64,000 bases of DNA. Origin: Pseudoneobacillus sp042683745. GTDB lineage: Bacteria; Bacillota; Bacilli; Bacillales; Cytobacillaceae. A model generated the notes under the pieces. It did not search any database, was not told the DNA's origin, and saw nothing but the letters and a program-made list of their open reading frames with translations. The stretch spans positions 62,001 through 126,000 of the forward strand of contig NZ_JBHUJX010000008.1 of NCBI RefSeq assembly GCF_042683745.1. The letters are read 5' to 3'. A program made the translations under genes and the position numbers. The first letter of the stretch is position 1, and the number at the start of each line of letters is the position of its first letter. Of this stretch, positions 42,350 through 51,510 are shown piece by piece.

Positions 42350-43270
42350 TCAAATTCCTTCATAATCTAATTCAGGAAATATGGGTGGGTTATCATGAAA
42401 CGAGGCAAAACAAATAATTCTCTCATTAGTAAAGGGATGAACAAACTCTAGCTTAGCTGCATGCAGTGCTTGTCTAGCTACGGAGTTCTCACCACCATAA
42501 AGAGTATCCCCTAGTAAAGGGTATCCAATATGGCTAAAGTGAACGCGAATTTGATGTGTCCTTCCCGTCTCTAGCCAACATTTGACAAGAGAGGTTTTCG
42601 TAGAATGAAATCTTTCTAATAATTGATAACGTGTAATTGCTTCTTGTCCAGTTGGTGAAACGCGTCTTCTTGTAGCATGATGTCGATCACGACCAATAGG
42701 AGCTTGTATTGTGCCTTTTTTAGTTTTGACAATTCCTTGTACCAAAGCCAAATAGGTTCGTTTAATTAATCTTTGTTCTAGCATTCGATCCAATACAGCC
42801 CCGACTAACGGATGCTTAGCAAATAGAATAGCTCCCGACGTATCTCGGTCAAGACGGTGAATATGTCTCACCCAAGTGGATTGACCATTGGACTGGAGAT
42901 AAAAGGCAACACCATTTAATAATGCATTCGTTTGAACTGAATCGTTTGCATGTGTATCCATACCAGCAGGCTTATTAACAACCAAGAGGTGATCATCTTC
43001 ATATAGAACTTCAATCTCCATATAGTTTGGAACGACTTCGTCTTCAAGATTTTCAAAAAAATTAACGGATAATCGGTCTCCCAATTTCAATGGAAGAGTC
43101 CATTCGGCAGGAGAATGATTAAGCTTTACTCTTTTCTCCATTCGAAATTGATGGGTTAGTTTTTTTGGTGTACCCCAAATATCCTTAAATAATTGCTCAA
43201 TCGTTTTCCCTGACCATTCTCCAGGCACGATAAATACCTGCCATTGGCCTTGCCGTTTAGTTTGAATCAT
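42350..43270 (-). CDS. RluA-family pseudouridine synthase (YhcT-like)
   Basis: A 306-residue RNA-modifying enzyme. The catalytic Asp is in HRLDRDTSGAILFAKH, and the family motifs VVNKPAGMDTHA and LETGRTHQIRVHFSHIGYPLLGD (quoted here as TGRTHQIRVHF) are intact. An S4-like N-terminal region precedes them. The ATG lies behind AAGGAGATCAAAT. Its place next to yhcU makes YhcT of B. subtilis the probable counterpart. The target uridine in rRNA or tRNA is not known. Confidence 0.92.
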   Translation of the reverse strand: MIQTKRQGQWQVFIVPGEWSGKTIEQLFKDIWGTPKKLTHQFRMEKRVKLNHSPAEWTLPLKLGDRLSVNFFENLEDEVVPNYMEIEVLYEDDHLLVVNKPAGMDTHANDSVQTNALLNGVAFYLQSNGQSTWVRHIHRLDRDTSGAILFAKHPLVGAVLDRMLEQRLIKRTYLALVQGIVKTKKGTIQAPIGRDRHHATRRRVSPTGQEAITRYQLLERFHSTKTSLVKCWLETGRTHQIRVHFSHIGYPLLGDTLYGGENSVARQALHAAKLEFVHPFTNERIICFASFHDNPPIFPELDYEGI

Positions 43271-43418
43271 ATTTGATCTCCTTATTGTTAAAGATGTTAA
43301 AAAAGGGCCAGATTCCCCCAGTTTTGTGCCTTAAATTACCACGCTCTAACCTCTTAAAGTTATGGTATTCTTATGATATATCATTCTCAGTTCAGAGGTT
43401 TAAAGGGTGGTTTTTTAA

Positions 43419-43817
43419 TTGAAGGTTGTTTATGCATCGACTCCCGAGCAGGAAGAAAAAATTAAAGAGCTAATTCGGCATTTTTACACAGTAGTATTTC
43501 CACTTTATTTTTCAGACGAAGAAATTTTGGATTTCAAGCGACTACAAGTATTATCTACATCTGATCGAACTTTTGAAGATGTTGGAACGCTCAAAGATGC
43601 TTACCAGGCGATTACAAGTTTACAAACTTTATGCCATATTTTAGAAGGTAATCATTTAGATCCGAAATATGATTTATTATTTAATAAAAATGTAGACACT
43701 TTAAACGAACTTGGATTATCTTTCCCGTTTCGATATGAAAATTTTACATGTTCGAAAAACTTGAAAGCTGAAAATTTGAGTGTTTATTCAAAAGCCGACA
43801 ATGAAATGCTCATTTGA
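43419..43817 (+). CDS. yhcU: YhcU family protein (DUF5365)
   Basis: A 132-residue soluble protein starting with TTG at 43419 behind AAAGGGTGG. It has a helical N-terminus (STPEQEEKIKELIRHFYTVV) and conserved aromatic and acidic stretches (YFSDEEILDFKRLQVLS). Together with the divergent YhcT-like gene it corresponds to YhcU of B. subtilis. The function is unknown and no catalytic motif is visible. Confidence 0.75.
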   Translation: MKVVYASTPEQEEKIKELIRHFYTVVFPLYFSDEEILDFKRLQVLSTSDRTFEDVGTLKDAYQAITSLQTLCHILEGNHLDPKYDLLFNKNVDTLNELGLSFPFRYENFTCSKNLKAENLSVYSKADNEMLI

Positions 43818-43818
43818 A

Positions 43819-43848
43819 AACGCCTGCTGCTGCAGGCGTTATTTTTTT
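43819..43848. terminator. Bidirectional terminator between yhcU and the thioredoxin-like gene
   Basis: AACGCCTGC, a four-base loop and GCAGGCGTT, then ATTTTTTT. It lies between convergent genes and overlaps the end of the downstream one. Confidence 0.9.
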
Positions 43849-44312
43849 ACATTTTGTTCAAACCATTGTTTAAATACTGCTTTCTCTCTCTCTCCATCAA
43901 TTCTAGCTACTTCTTTCCCATTTTTAAAATGAACGAGAGTTGGAGTTCCTTCAATCCCATATTGCTCCCAGCCATTTGGGAATTCCAATAAATTATATTG
44001 TTCAACATCAATATTCATATCATCTGCTAAAGGCATGAGAACGGGTGTCGTTCTTTTACAATGCGGGCAATTAGAAGCAAAGAAATAAACGGTTACATCT
44101 TCGTTATTTTCAAGCTTTGATTCAAGCTCATCTGGAAGAATAATGTTTTGATAATTTGGATCATCTAGTTGGTCAATCGTTTCCTGATGTAAGTCTTTAG
44201 TTTTATACGGATTATTGTCTCCAAGCTTTTCTTTGTTTTGAACATAATTTAATATTCCCATACCTGCAAAAAGGGCAATGATAATGACTAGAAAAATAAT
44301 TACTTTTTTCAT
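43839..44312 (-). CDS. Membrane-anchored thioredoxin-like protein with CPHC motif
   Basis: A 157-residue protein: an N-terminal TM anchor (KKVIIFLVIIIALFAGMGIL), a short linker, and a thioredoxin fold with the redox motif CPHC in VYFFASNCPHCKRTTPV and the cis-Pro region GIEGTPTLVHF. CPHC is the DsbA-type motif. Its ATG overlaps the stop of the DsbB-like gene (ATGA), so the pair should form an outside disulfide-forming system: this protein oxidises substrates and the partner reoxidises it. By place it corresponds to a BdbD/BdbA-type partner, but it is closer to plain thioredoxins in size. Confidence 0.87.
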   Translation of the reverse strand: MKKVIIFLVIIIALFAGMGILNYVQNKEKLGDNNPYKTKDLHQETIDQLDDPNYQNIILPDELESKLENNEDVTVYFFASNCPHCKRTTPVLMPLADDMNIDVEQYNLLEFPNGWEQYGIEGTPTLVHFKNGKEVARIDGEREKAVFKQWFEQNVKK

Positions 44313-44737
44313 ACGGCTGTTCCTTTCTTTTTCCAAATAATGAAGCTACAAATGAAAATAATAATAAAAGCGGTTAGTGCTAAAAACGGTATCGTTACGA
44401 AACCGAACCAATTAATGTACTCTCCTGTACAAGGAACTCTACCACATGTAGGAGCACTTTCAGCAAAAAAGTCTACTTTCTGTAATAAGTAGTGGTAGAG
44501 TGAGATTCCTCCACCAATTGCAGAAAATACCATGGAATAGAGTGAAATTTTGTAATCCTTTTTAATGACAGCGATCCCTAGTAATACGACTAAAGGATAC
44601 ATAAGGATTCGTTGATACCAACAGAGGACACAAGGTTCATACTGACGAATTTCCGAAAAATAAAGGCTTCCGAACATCGCAATAACCGAAGCTGCCCAAG
44701 CAGTAAATAATAATGATTCCTTCTTTTTTTCGTCCAT
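44309..44737 (-). CDS. bdbC: Disulfide bond formation protein BdbC (DsbB family)
   Basis: A 142-residue membrane oxidoreductase with four TMs. The first redox pair is EPCVLCWYQRILMYP and the second is PTCGRVPCTGEYINW, both complete. It passes electrons from the thioredoxin-like partner to menaquinone. The frame opens at 44755, but AAAGGAG lies before the ATG at 44737. Bacillus BdbC works with BdbD in competence and secreted protein folding. Confidence 0.93.
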   Translation of the reverse strand: MDEKKKESLLFTAWAASVIAMFGSLYFSEIRQYEPCVLCWYQRILMYPLVVLLGIAVIKKDYKISLYSMVFSAIGGGISLYHYLLQKVDFFAESAPTCGRVPCTGEYINWFGFVTIPFLALTAFIIIFICSFIIWKKKGTAV

Positions 44738-44891
44738 AATAAACTCCTTTTTCATTCTAACTAATTCCTCAAATCTATCTTAATGGATAATGTGAAATAT
44801 CACAAATTCAAGATATCAAGAAGAGTGAAAGAATATATTTTAGGAGAAAATAATATAATCATCTGAGTACCTTTTATAAGGGGTTGTTTTT

Positions 44892-46430
44892 ATGAAAGAA
44901 CTTGATTTATCCAAATTTGAAAAAAAGATGGTTATTCGGAATACCGCATATAAAGATATTGACGAGATCATTAAGCTTCAAGAGGTTTGTTTTCCTGGGA
45001 TGGTTCCGTGGAAACGGGAACATTTAGAAAGCCATTTGGCGATATTTCAGGATGGGCAATTTGTCGCTGAATTCGATGGGAAAATAATTGGGTCTTGCTC
45101 AAGCTTAATCATAAATTTTGATGAGTACGATGCAAGACATTCATGGGATGACGTGACGGATAATGGCTATATAACCAATCATAATCCGGATGGGTATAAT
45201 CTATATGGGATTGAGGTCATGGTTCACCCCGATTTCCGCCGAATGAAAATTGGTCAACGCTTATATGAAGCAAGAAAAGACCTTGCAAGACAATTAAATA
45301 TTAAAAGTATTATCATAGGTGGCAGGATTCCAAACTATCATAAATATGCAGAAGAAATGACACCGAGAGAATATGTTCATGAGGTTAGTCTACATAAAAT
45401 TTATGATCCTGTCCTTTCTTTTCAGTTATTGAATGGATTTACTTTGATGCGAATTAATCAAAACTATTTACCTGATGATGTCCAATCGCAAAAATATGCA
45501 ACCTTAATGGAATGGAATAATGTAGATTTTCTCCCGAAATCGAAACGTTTCTATCAAACGAGTTATCCGGTTCGAATTTGTGTTGTTCAATATATGATGA
45601 GGCAAATTCATTCATTTGAAGACTTCGCCAATCAAGTAGAATATTTTACAGATGTCGCTTCAGATGCGGAATCTGATTTTGCCGTTTTCCCAGAAATTTT
45701 TACAACTCAGCTCATGTCTTTTCTTGATGAAAAAATACCGAGTAAGGCTGTCCGCAAGGTAGCTGAGTATACTGAGCAGTATATCGAGCTTTTTACTGAT
45801 CTAGCCGTTCGCTACAACGTAAATATTATTGGGGGCTCCCATCTTGTGAAAGAAGATGATGATGAAGTGTATAATATTGCTTATTTATTTCGAAGAGATG
45901 GAACGATTGAAAAGCAATACAAGCTTCATATTACACCTAATGAAAGAAGATGGTGGGGGATTAGTCCTGGCGATGAGGTAAAGGTATTTGATACAGATTG
46001 CGGGAAAATCGCAATTCAGATTTGTTATGATATTGAGTTTCCGGAGCTTGCTCGAATTGCTACAGATATGGGGGCTAATATCATTTTCACCCCATTTTGT
46101 ACAGAGGATCGCCAAGGTTATTTACGTGTACGCTATTGTGCACAAGCACGTGCAGTGGAAAATCAAGTTTATACTGTTATCTCTGGAACGGTTGGAAATC
46201 TTCCACAAGCTGAGAATATGGATGTTCAATATGCGCAGTCAGGAATATTTGCCCCGTCTGATTTTGAATATGCCCGTGATGGGATCGTTGGTGAAACAAA
46301 TCCAAATATTGAAATGGTCCTTATCGGGGATGTAGATTTAGAAATATTACGGCGTCAAAGACAAAATGGTACGGTCAGACATCTAAAAGATCGGCGACAT
46401 GATATTTATAAAATCAAATATAAGAGGTAG
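44892..46430 (+). CDS. yhcX: YhcX-like fusion of GNAT acetyltransferase and carbon-nitrogen hydrolase
   Basis: A 512-residue two-domain protein. Residues about 15-200 are a GNAT domain (GIEVMVHPDFRRMKIGQRLYEARKD, quoted in part as HPDFRRMKIGQRLYEA). Residues about 228-490 are a nitrilase-type amidase with the complete triad: Glu268 in VFPEIF, Lys344 in QYKLHITP and Cys378 in IQICYDIEFPE. The same fusion is known from B. subtilis YhcX, which belongs to the auxin- and amidase-like literature without a firm substrate. It is monocistronic; a weak hairpin follows at 46439. Confidence 0.9.
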   Translation: MKELDLSKFEKKMVIRNTAYKDIDEIIKLQEVCFPGMVPWKREHLESHLAIFQDGQFVAEFDGKIIGSCSSLIINFDEYDARHSWDDVTDNGYITNHNPDGYNLYGIEVMVHPDFRRMKIGQRLYEARKDLARQLNIKSIIIGGRIPNYHKYAEEMTPREYVHEVSLHKIYDPVLSFQLLNGFTLMRINQNYLPDDVQSQKYATLMEWNNVDFLPKSKRFYQTSYPVRICVVQYMMRQIHSFEDFANQVEYFTDVASDAESDFAVFPEIFTTQLMSFLDEKIPSKAVRKVAEYTEQYIELFTDLAVRYNVNIIGGSHLVKEDDDEVYNIAYLFRRDGTIEKQYKLHITPNERRWWGISPGDEVKVFDTDCGKIAIQICYDIEFPELARIATDMGANIIFTPFCTEDRQGYLRVRYCAQARAVENQVYTVISGTVGNLPQAENMDVQYAQSGIFAPSDFEYARDGIVGETNPNIEMVLIGDVDLEILRRQRQNGTVRHLKDRRHDIYKIKYKR

Positions 46431-46438
46431 AATGAGTA

Positions 46439-46466
46439 GGGTCTGTTCATGGTAATGGACCCTTTC
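46439..46466 (+). terminator. Weak hairpin after yhcX
   Basis: GGGTC, about 14 bases and GACCC followed by only a few T residues. It is a possible terminator. Confidence 0.4.
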
Positions 46467-46563
46467 GTATGTTAAAATCGATTTTTGTCGGTTTATTATT
46501 AGAGGAAGTATTCGGTTATTATCGAAGTTATTTATAGAAGGAAGATTGATCGGAGGGAATGGA

Positions 46564-48330
46564 ATGGGTTGGAAGCAAAAAGCGGACAGATGGCTACAAT
46601 TTGATAATTTAGATGAAGACTTACGAGAACAAATAAATAAAATTCGTCATGACGATAAAGCATTGGAAGAAGCCTTTTATAAAAATTTAGAATTTGGAAC
46701 AGGGGGAATGCGGGGAGAAATTGGGGTTGGTTCAAACCGTATGAATACGTATACCGTTCGCAAGGCATCTGCAGGTTTAGCAACATACATAGAAACTAAC
46801 GGTGAATTGGCGAAGAAACGCGGAGTCGTTATTGCTTTTGATTCACGACATAAATCGGTTGAATTTGCCTTGGAAGCAGCAAAAATCTTTGCTTCTCGTG
46901 GAATTAAAACTTACTTATTTAACGAATTACGTCCGACACCAGAGCTTTCGTTTGCAATCCGGCATTTACATGCATTTTCAGGTGTGGTGATTACAGCAAG
47001 CCATAATCCACCTGAGTATAACGGATATAAGGTATATGGACAGGATGGTGCACAGTTGACACTGGATGCGGCTGATATCGTCATCGAGCACATCGAAGAA
47101 ATTGACAATGAATTAGTACTAGTGGTTCAGGATGAAAATGTCTTAAAAGAGCAAGGTTTAATTGAGATGGTTGGAGTAGAAATCGATCAAGCCTATCAAA
47201 GAGAACTATTAACAATTACGGAGAATCCACAGCTTGCAAATGAAACGGATATTACCGTAGTGTTCACTCCATTACATGGTACCGCTAATCAACCGGCCCG
47301 TGATGGTTTGCGTGCTTTAGGTTATAAGAATGTACATGTCGTGGCTGAACAAGAACTGCCTGATCCCCAATTTTCAACAGTTAAAAGTCCAAATCCTGAA
47401 GAACATGCGGCATTTGAACTTGCAATTCGGGATGGAAAGCGTTTTGGAGCGGACCTTCTTATAGCAACAGATCCTGATGCAGATCGTTTAGGGATTGCTG
47501 TAAAAAATGAAGCTGGTGAATACATTGTTTTAACTGGAAATCAAACGGGCGCTCTTTTGTTGGATTATATTCTGTCACAAAAAAGCAATAAGGGGACGTT
47601 GCCACCGAATGGGATTGTGTTTAAAACCATTGTTACTTCTGAACTTGGTCGGAAGATTGCCTCGTCATTCGGGGTGGAAACAGAAGATGTGTTAACTGGT
47701 TTTAAATTTATCGCAGAAAAAATCGAGGAATATAACAATTCAGGTAAATACTCCTTTATATTTGGTTATGAAGAAAGCTATGGTTATTTAATAGGGGCTT
47801 TTGCACGTGATAAGGATGCGATTCAAGCTACTTTATTGGCCACAGAGGTGTGTGCTTTTTATAAAAAGCAGGGTATGACGGTTTATGAAGCGTTACTCAA
47901 TCTTTATAACAAATATGGCTATTACCTTGAGGGTCTCCGATCACTTACTTTAAAAGGAAAAGATGGGGCTGAAACGATTCAACAACTTCTAACATCATTC
48001 AGGGAAGAAACTCTTGAGAGTATTGGTTCATTTCACATTGTTGCATCAGAAGATTATTTAACCAGTCATCGAAAAAACGAGCGTGGGCTGGAAGAAATTC
48101 ATCTCCCGAAATCTGAAGAAATTCATCTCCCGAAATCTAATGTAATAAAATATATTTTTGCTGATGGATCTTGGGTATGCTTACGTCCTTCTGGTACAGA
48201 ACCAAAAGTGAAGTTTTATTTTGGAGTAAATGGTGAAAATATGGAAAGTGCAAAAGAAAAGTTAGCTGAATTAGAGCATGTGTTTATGAGTTTAGTTGAT
48301 CAAAAGTTAAAGCAAGTTTCAGTGAAATAG
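46564..48330 (+). CDS. pgcA: Alpha-phosphoglucomutase / phosphomannomutase-type enzyme PgcA
   Basis: A 588-residue alpha-D-phosphohexomutase interconverting glucose-6- and glucose-1-phosphate for UDP-glucose, teichoic acid and glycolipid synthesis. The phosphoserine loop is ITASHNPPEYNGYKVYG, the metal loop TDPDADRLG, the sugar loop FGYEESYGY, and the phosphate-binding loop LRPSGTEPKVKFYF. The frame opens with TTG at 46546, but GGAGGG fits the ATG at 46564. A 24-bp in-frame tandem duplication near the C-terminal domain repeats EEIHLPKS. The gene corresponds to B. subtilis pgcA (yhxB). Confidence 0.94.
   Translation: MGWKQKADRWLQFDNLDEDLREQINKIRHDDKALEEAFYKNLEFGTGGMRGEIGVGSNRMNTYTVRKASAGLATYIETNGELAKKRGVVIAFDSRHKSVEFALEAAKIFASRGIKTYLFNELRPTPELSFAIRHLHAFSGVVITASHNPPEYNGYKVYGQDGAQLTLDAADIVIEHIEEIDNELVLVVQDENVLKEQGLIEMVGVEIDQAYQRELLTITENPQLANETDITVVFTPLHGTANQPARDGLRALGYKNVHVVAEQELPDPQFSTVKSPNPEEHAAFELAIRDGKRFGADLLIATDPDADRLGIAVKNEAGEYIVLTGNQTGALLLDYILSQKSNKGTLPPNGIVFKTIVTSELGRKIASSFGVETEDVLTGFKFIAEKIEEYNNSGKYSFIFGYEESYGYLIGAFARDKDAIQATLLATEVCAFYKKQGMTVYEALLNLYNKYGYYLEGLRSLTLKGKDGAETIQQLLTSFREETLESIGSFHIVASEDYLTSHRKNERGLEEIHLPKSEEIHLPKSNVIKYIFADGSWVCLRPSGTEPKVKFYFGVNGENMESAKEKLAELEHVFMSLVDQKLKQVSVK
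48091..48138 (+). repeat. 24-bp tandem duplication inside pgcA
   Basis: GAAGAAATTCATCTCCCGAA followed by ATCT occurs twice in a row (48091-48114 and 48115-48138) without change. It adds eight residues between domain 3 and domain 4 and keeps the frame. Confidence 0.95.
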
Positions 48331-48367
48331 TATAACCATTACGTACAACAGGAAAGGAAGATACATT

Positions 48368-49090
48368 ATGATAAAAGATCAAGTAGCCATTGTAACAGGA
48401 GCATCTCGTGGAATTGGGAAAGAAATTGCTTTAAAACTGGCTAAAGAAGGGGCCAAACTGACACTGGTTGGCAGCTCTCAAGATATCAATCAATCAGCGC
48501 AAGATTTAATTGAAAAAGGATTTTCAAATGTCATTGCTGTTCAAGCGAATGTTGCTAATGAAGACGATATGAATAGAGTTGTACAATCGACCTTAGATCA
48601 ATTTGGTCAGATTGATTTACTTGTGAATAATGCAGGAATAGGTTTCTTTAAATTGACAGAAGAGGTCACTTTGGAAGAATGGCGAAAAGTGTTCGAGGTC
48701 AATGTTCAAGGTGTGTTTTTAGGAGCAAAAGTAGTCATTCCACATATGAAGGAGCGCAAATCGGGAACAATTATTACGATTTCATCAGATGTTGGACGTT
48801 ACACGATACCTAACGGTGCAGCCTATACGGCCACTAAATACGCGGTCCAAGGTTTTTCTGGCTCTCTAGCACAAGAAGTTCGAGAGTATGGAATTCGTGT
48901 CGGAACGATTAATCCTGGAATGGTGGACACTTATTTTGCAAACTCCACCCAAGGCTTACCGGAAAAGGAAGAATGGTTAAAGGTTGAAGATATCGCGAAC
49001 GCGGTTGTCTATATGGCTTCCGCACCGAAGCATATGCTAATTGATGAAATTGTATTGCATCCACTAGTTCAGAAATATCCAATTGCATAA
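48368..49090 (+). CDS. Short-chain dehydrogenase/reductase (FabG-like)
   Basis: A 240-residue NAD(P)-binding oxidoreductase. The cofactor loop is VTGASRGIGKEIA, followed by LVNNAGIGFF and the catalytic set Ser in ITISSDVGR with the YTATKYAVQG Tyr-x-x-x-Lys. It is close in pattern to 3-oxoacyl-ACP reductases, but its place outside a fab cluster suggests a different carbonyl substrate. Start at ATG after GGAAAGGAAG; it follows pgcA by 37 bp and may share its transcript. A strong terminator follows. Confidence 0.88.
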   Translation: MIKDQVAIVTGASRGIGKEIALKLAKEGAKLTLVGSSQDINQSAQDLIEKGFSNVIAVQANVANEDDMNRVVQSTLDQFGQIDLLVNNAGIGFFKLTEEVTLEEWRKVFEVNVQGVFLGAKVVIPHMKERKSGTIITISSDVGRYTIPNGAAYTATKYAVQGFSGSLAQEVREYGIRVGTINPGMVDTYFANSTQGLPEKEEWLKVEDIANAVVYMASAPKHMLIDEIVLHPLVQKYPIA

Positions 49091-49100
49091 TGATTATGTT

Positions 49101-49137
49101 GACCCAGGAAGATATGCTTCTTCTTGGGTCTTTTTTT
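49101..49137 (+). terminator. Terminator after the SDR gene
   Basis: GACCCAGGAAGA and TCTTCTTGGGTC pair around a six-base loop and are followed by seven T residues. Confidence 0.92.
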
Positions 49138-49184
49138 AAAAATTGTGATTGCTTTGTCATTAAAGCGGAACAAATTGTGACAAA

Positions 49185-49282
49185 GTCCGATAGAATTGTG
49201 AACTTGTCCGATAGACCGCCGAAAATCTTCAATAGACTAGACTTATTGTCCGATAGACCGCTGAATTTGTTCGATAGAAGTC
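49185..49282 (+). repeat. Five-unit 21-bp tandem repeat
   Basis: Units begin at 49185, 49206, 49227, 49248 and 49269, exactly 21 bases apart. The common part is GTCCGATAGACCGC; the third unit is diverged (CTTCAATAGACTAG). It occupies part of the 450-bp gap before yhcY, in which no gene is supported, although one frame stays open through the repeat because 21 is a multiple of three. Confidence 0.8.
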
Positions 49283-49542
49283 CACTGCGACCTTTAACTC
49301 AGTAGAATTTGTCTGACAAACAAGTTCGGTAATCAAAAATTCGGATAAAAATGTTTGGAAAAGAAGTTTGACAGCCCCATAGTTCTGTGAAAATAATAGA
49401 ACTTTTTCATCAGATGGTGTGAGTCAGCGAATCATGTGAGTTTCTTATACAACTTTAGTCTGAAGTCCTCTCATGCTATTTTCTAAGGTCGAATTTTAAC
49501 AAACAAGATATAATAGAGAAAACAAAATATTGGAGGAGTCAG

Positions 49543-50661
49543 ATGGAAGACAGGACACATCATTCAGAATTATTAGTATTAAAAGAGATCGCTGAACTAT
49601 TGAATAAAGAGACAGAAATTTATGGAATGTTGTCAGGAGTACTTCAAAAATTACTCCAAGTTACAGGAATGGATTCTGGTTGGATTTTTTTAGTCGATGA
49701 AAAAGGTTCATTTGAACTGGCTGCACATGAAAATCTACCACCTGCATTAAATTATCAAGACTGTGCACCAATGTGTAAAGGCGGTTGCTGGTGTCTTGAT
49801 CGCTATAACGATGGTAGATTGGAAAAAGCGACGAATATCATAGCTTGCAAACGAATTGAAGATGCCATCCTTCATAACTGGGGAGATACATTAGGAATTA
49901 CTCATCATGCATCCGTTCCTCTTCGTGCAGGCAAAGAAAAGTTTGGAATATTAAACGTCGGTTCTCCTAATAAAACTTTCTTTCATCCGGACGAATTAGC
50001 GTTATTAGAATCGATTGCGTATCAAATTGGAACAGCATTGAAGCGAATTAAATTAATTCAAAAAGAGCAGGAAATGGCTTTAACAGCAGAACGCAATCGT
50101 CTTGCGAGAGATTTACATGATTCGGTGAACCAAATATTGTTTTCATTGAGCTTGACCGCCAGAGGTGGACGGGAAATGACCGAGCATGAAGAAGTGAAGG
50201 AGACCTTCTCTTATATTCAAGACTTGGCTCAAGAAGCATTGACAGAAATGAGAGCTCTAATTTGGCAGCTACGACCACAAGGACTTGAAAACGGTGTAGT
50301 TTCGGCGTTAAGTAGTTATGGAAATATGCTTGGATTGAAAGTAAAGACTAATGTAAAAGGATTAATATGCTTACCAGGAAGAGTAGAGGAAACCGTTTGG
50401 AGAATCGGTCAAGAAGCTTTAGCTAATTGTAAAAAACATTCTCAGCAGGGTGAAGTGGATATTCAGTTAATTGTTCAAAAACATCATTTCAATATGACGA
50501 TTGAGGACTTCGGCTGTGGGTTTAATTATGATCAAAATCAAGAGCTTCCTTCTCTAGGACTAAAAAGCATGAAAGAACGAACAGAAGCAATGAATGGAAC
50601 ATTTGAATTACAAAGTTATCCTGGAAAAGGCACGAAACTACTAGTAAGAATTCCAATTTAA
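49543..50661 (+). CDS. yhcY: GAF-domain sensor histidine kinase, YhcY-like
   Basis: A 372-residue soluble kinase. A GAF domain (about 10-170) holds a cysteine cluster CAPMCKGGCWCLD followed later by ACKRIE, a pattern that could hold a metal or redox group. A HisKA_3 domain follows with AERNRLARDLHDSVNQILFS (phospho-His in RDLHDSV) and an HATPase with EDFGCGFNYD and GLKSMKERTEAMNG. There are no TMs, so the signal is inside the cell. The ribosome site is TTGGAGGAGTCAG. It lies 14 bp upstream of its regulator, as in B. subtilis yhcYZ. Confidence 0.9.
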   Translation: MEDRTHHSELLVLKEIAELLNKETEIYGMLSGVLQKLLQVTGMDSGWIFLVDEKGSFELAAHENLPPALNYQDCAPMCKGGCWCLDRYNDGRLEKATNIIACKRIEDAILHNWGDTLGITHHASVPLRAGKEKFGILNVGSPNKTFFHPDELALLESIAYQIGTALKRIKLIQKEQEMALTAERNRLARDLHDSVNQILFSLSLTARGGREMTEHEEVKETFSYIQDLAQEALTEMRALIWQLRPQGLENGVVSALSSYGNMLGLKVKTNVKGLICLPGRVEETVWRIGQEALANCKKHSQQGEVDIQLIVQKHHFNMTIEDFGCGFNYDQNQELPSLGLKSMKERTEAMNGTFELQSYPGKGTKLLVRIPI

Positions 50662-50675
50662 AGGAGGAAAAAAGT

Positions 50676-51320
50676 ATGGCCATCAAACTTTTAATAGCAG
50701 ATGATCATCACATCGTCAGGCGTGGACTAGTTTTTTTCTTAAAAACACAAAAAGAAATTGAAGTGATCGGGGAAGCCAAAAACGGACAAGAAGCGGTTGA
50801 AATGACGAAAAAATTAAACCCTGATCTTGTTCTCATGGATTTAGACATGCCAATTATGGACGGAATTGAGGCAACTAAACAAATTAAAGCTATTTTGCCC
50901 GAAATGAAAATTATGATTTTAACAAGCTTTTCCGATCAGGATCATGTCATTCCAGCAATTGAAGCGGGCGCTTCTGGCTATCAACTAAAAGATATCGAGC
51001 CCGATGAACTAGTCCGATCGATCAAAAGAATTCTTGAAGGCGAGAATCAACTACACCCAAAAGCAACGACACATCTATTATCTCATTTATCCAATAAAAG
51101 TAGAGATGTGAAGCAACCGATTGATGAATTAACAAAAAGAGAATTAGATGTGTTATTAGAAATTGCCAAGGGAAAAAGTAATAAGGAAATTGCATTGGCC
51201 CTCTTTATTACTGAAAAAACAGTGAAAACTCATGTTTCCAATGTGTTGGCGAAATTAGATCTGCAGGATCGAACACAAGCTGCCCTTTTTGCTGTTCGAA
51301 ATGGATTAATGGAAAACTAG
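50676..51320 (+). CDS. yhcZ: NarL-type response regulator, YhcZ-like
   Basis: A 214-residue regulator: receiver (LIADDHHIVRRGL, Asp in LVLMDLDMP, Lys in GYQLKDIE) and LuxR-type HTH (TKRELDVLLEIAKGKSNKEI, EKTVKTHVSNVLAKL). It is the partner of the kinase 14 bp upstream, with AAAGGAGG before the ATG. The targets are not established; the azr and MFS genes downstream are candidates by proximity. Confidence 0.91.
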   Translation: MAIKLLIADDHHIVRRGLVFFLKTQKEIEVIGEAKNGQEAVEMTKKLNPDLVLMDLDMPIMDGIEATKQIKAILPEMKIMILTSFSDQDHVIPAIEAGASGYQLKDIEPDELVRSIKRILEGENQLHPKATTHLLSHLSNKSRDVKQPIDELTKRELDVLLEIAKGKSNKEIALALFITEKTVKTHVSNVLAKLDLQDRTQAALFAVRNGLMEN

Positions 51321-51510
51321 CATTATGTTTACTTAGCTACATCGCCTATTTATTCATGGTGGTGTATTTTTTTGCTCATCTACGACTAAAGTCTGAAGTG
51401 GGGACTAGTAAATCTCAAGCAAATGTTGGAGTCAGATTTCAAGCCTTCTTACGATATGTAAATCTATTTCTTCTCTTATAATAAAGACATATAAAAAAGT
51501 TAGGAGAGAA

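Noticed and set aside
49185..49282. CRISPR array
   Set aside because: The units are contiguous with 21-base periodicity and no unique spacers of normal length, and there are no cas genes.
49090..49305. A 71-codon frame through the 21-bp repeats
   Set aside because: It overlaps the stop of the SDR gene, crosses a strong terminator and stays open only because the repeat length is a multiple of three.
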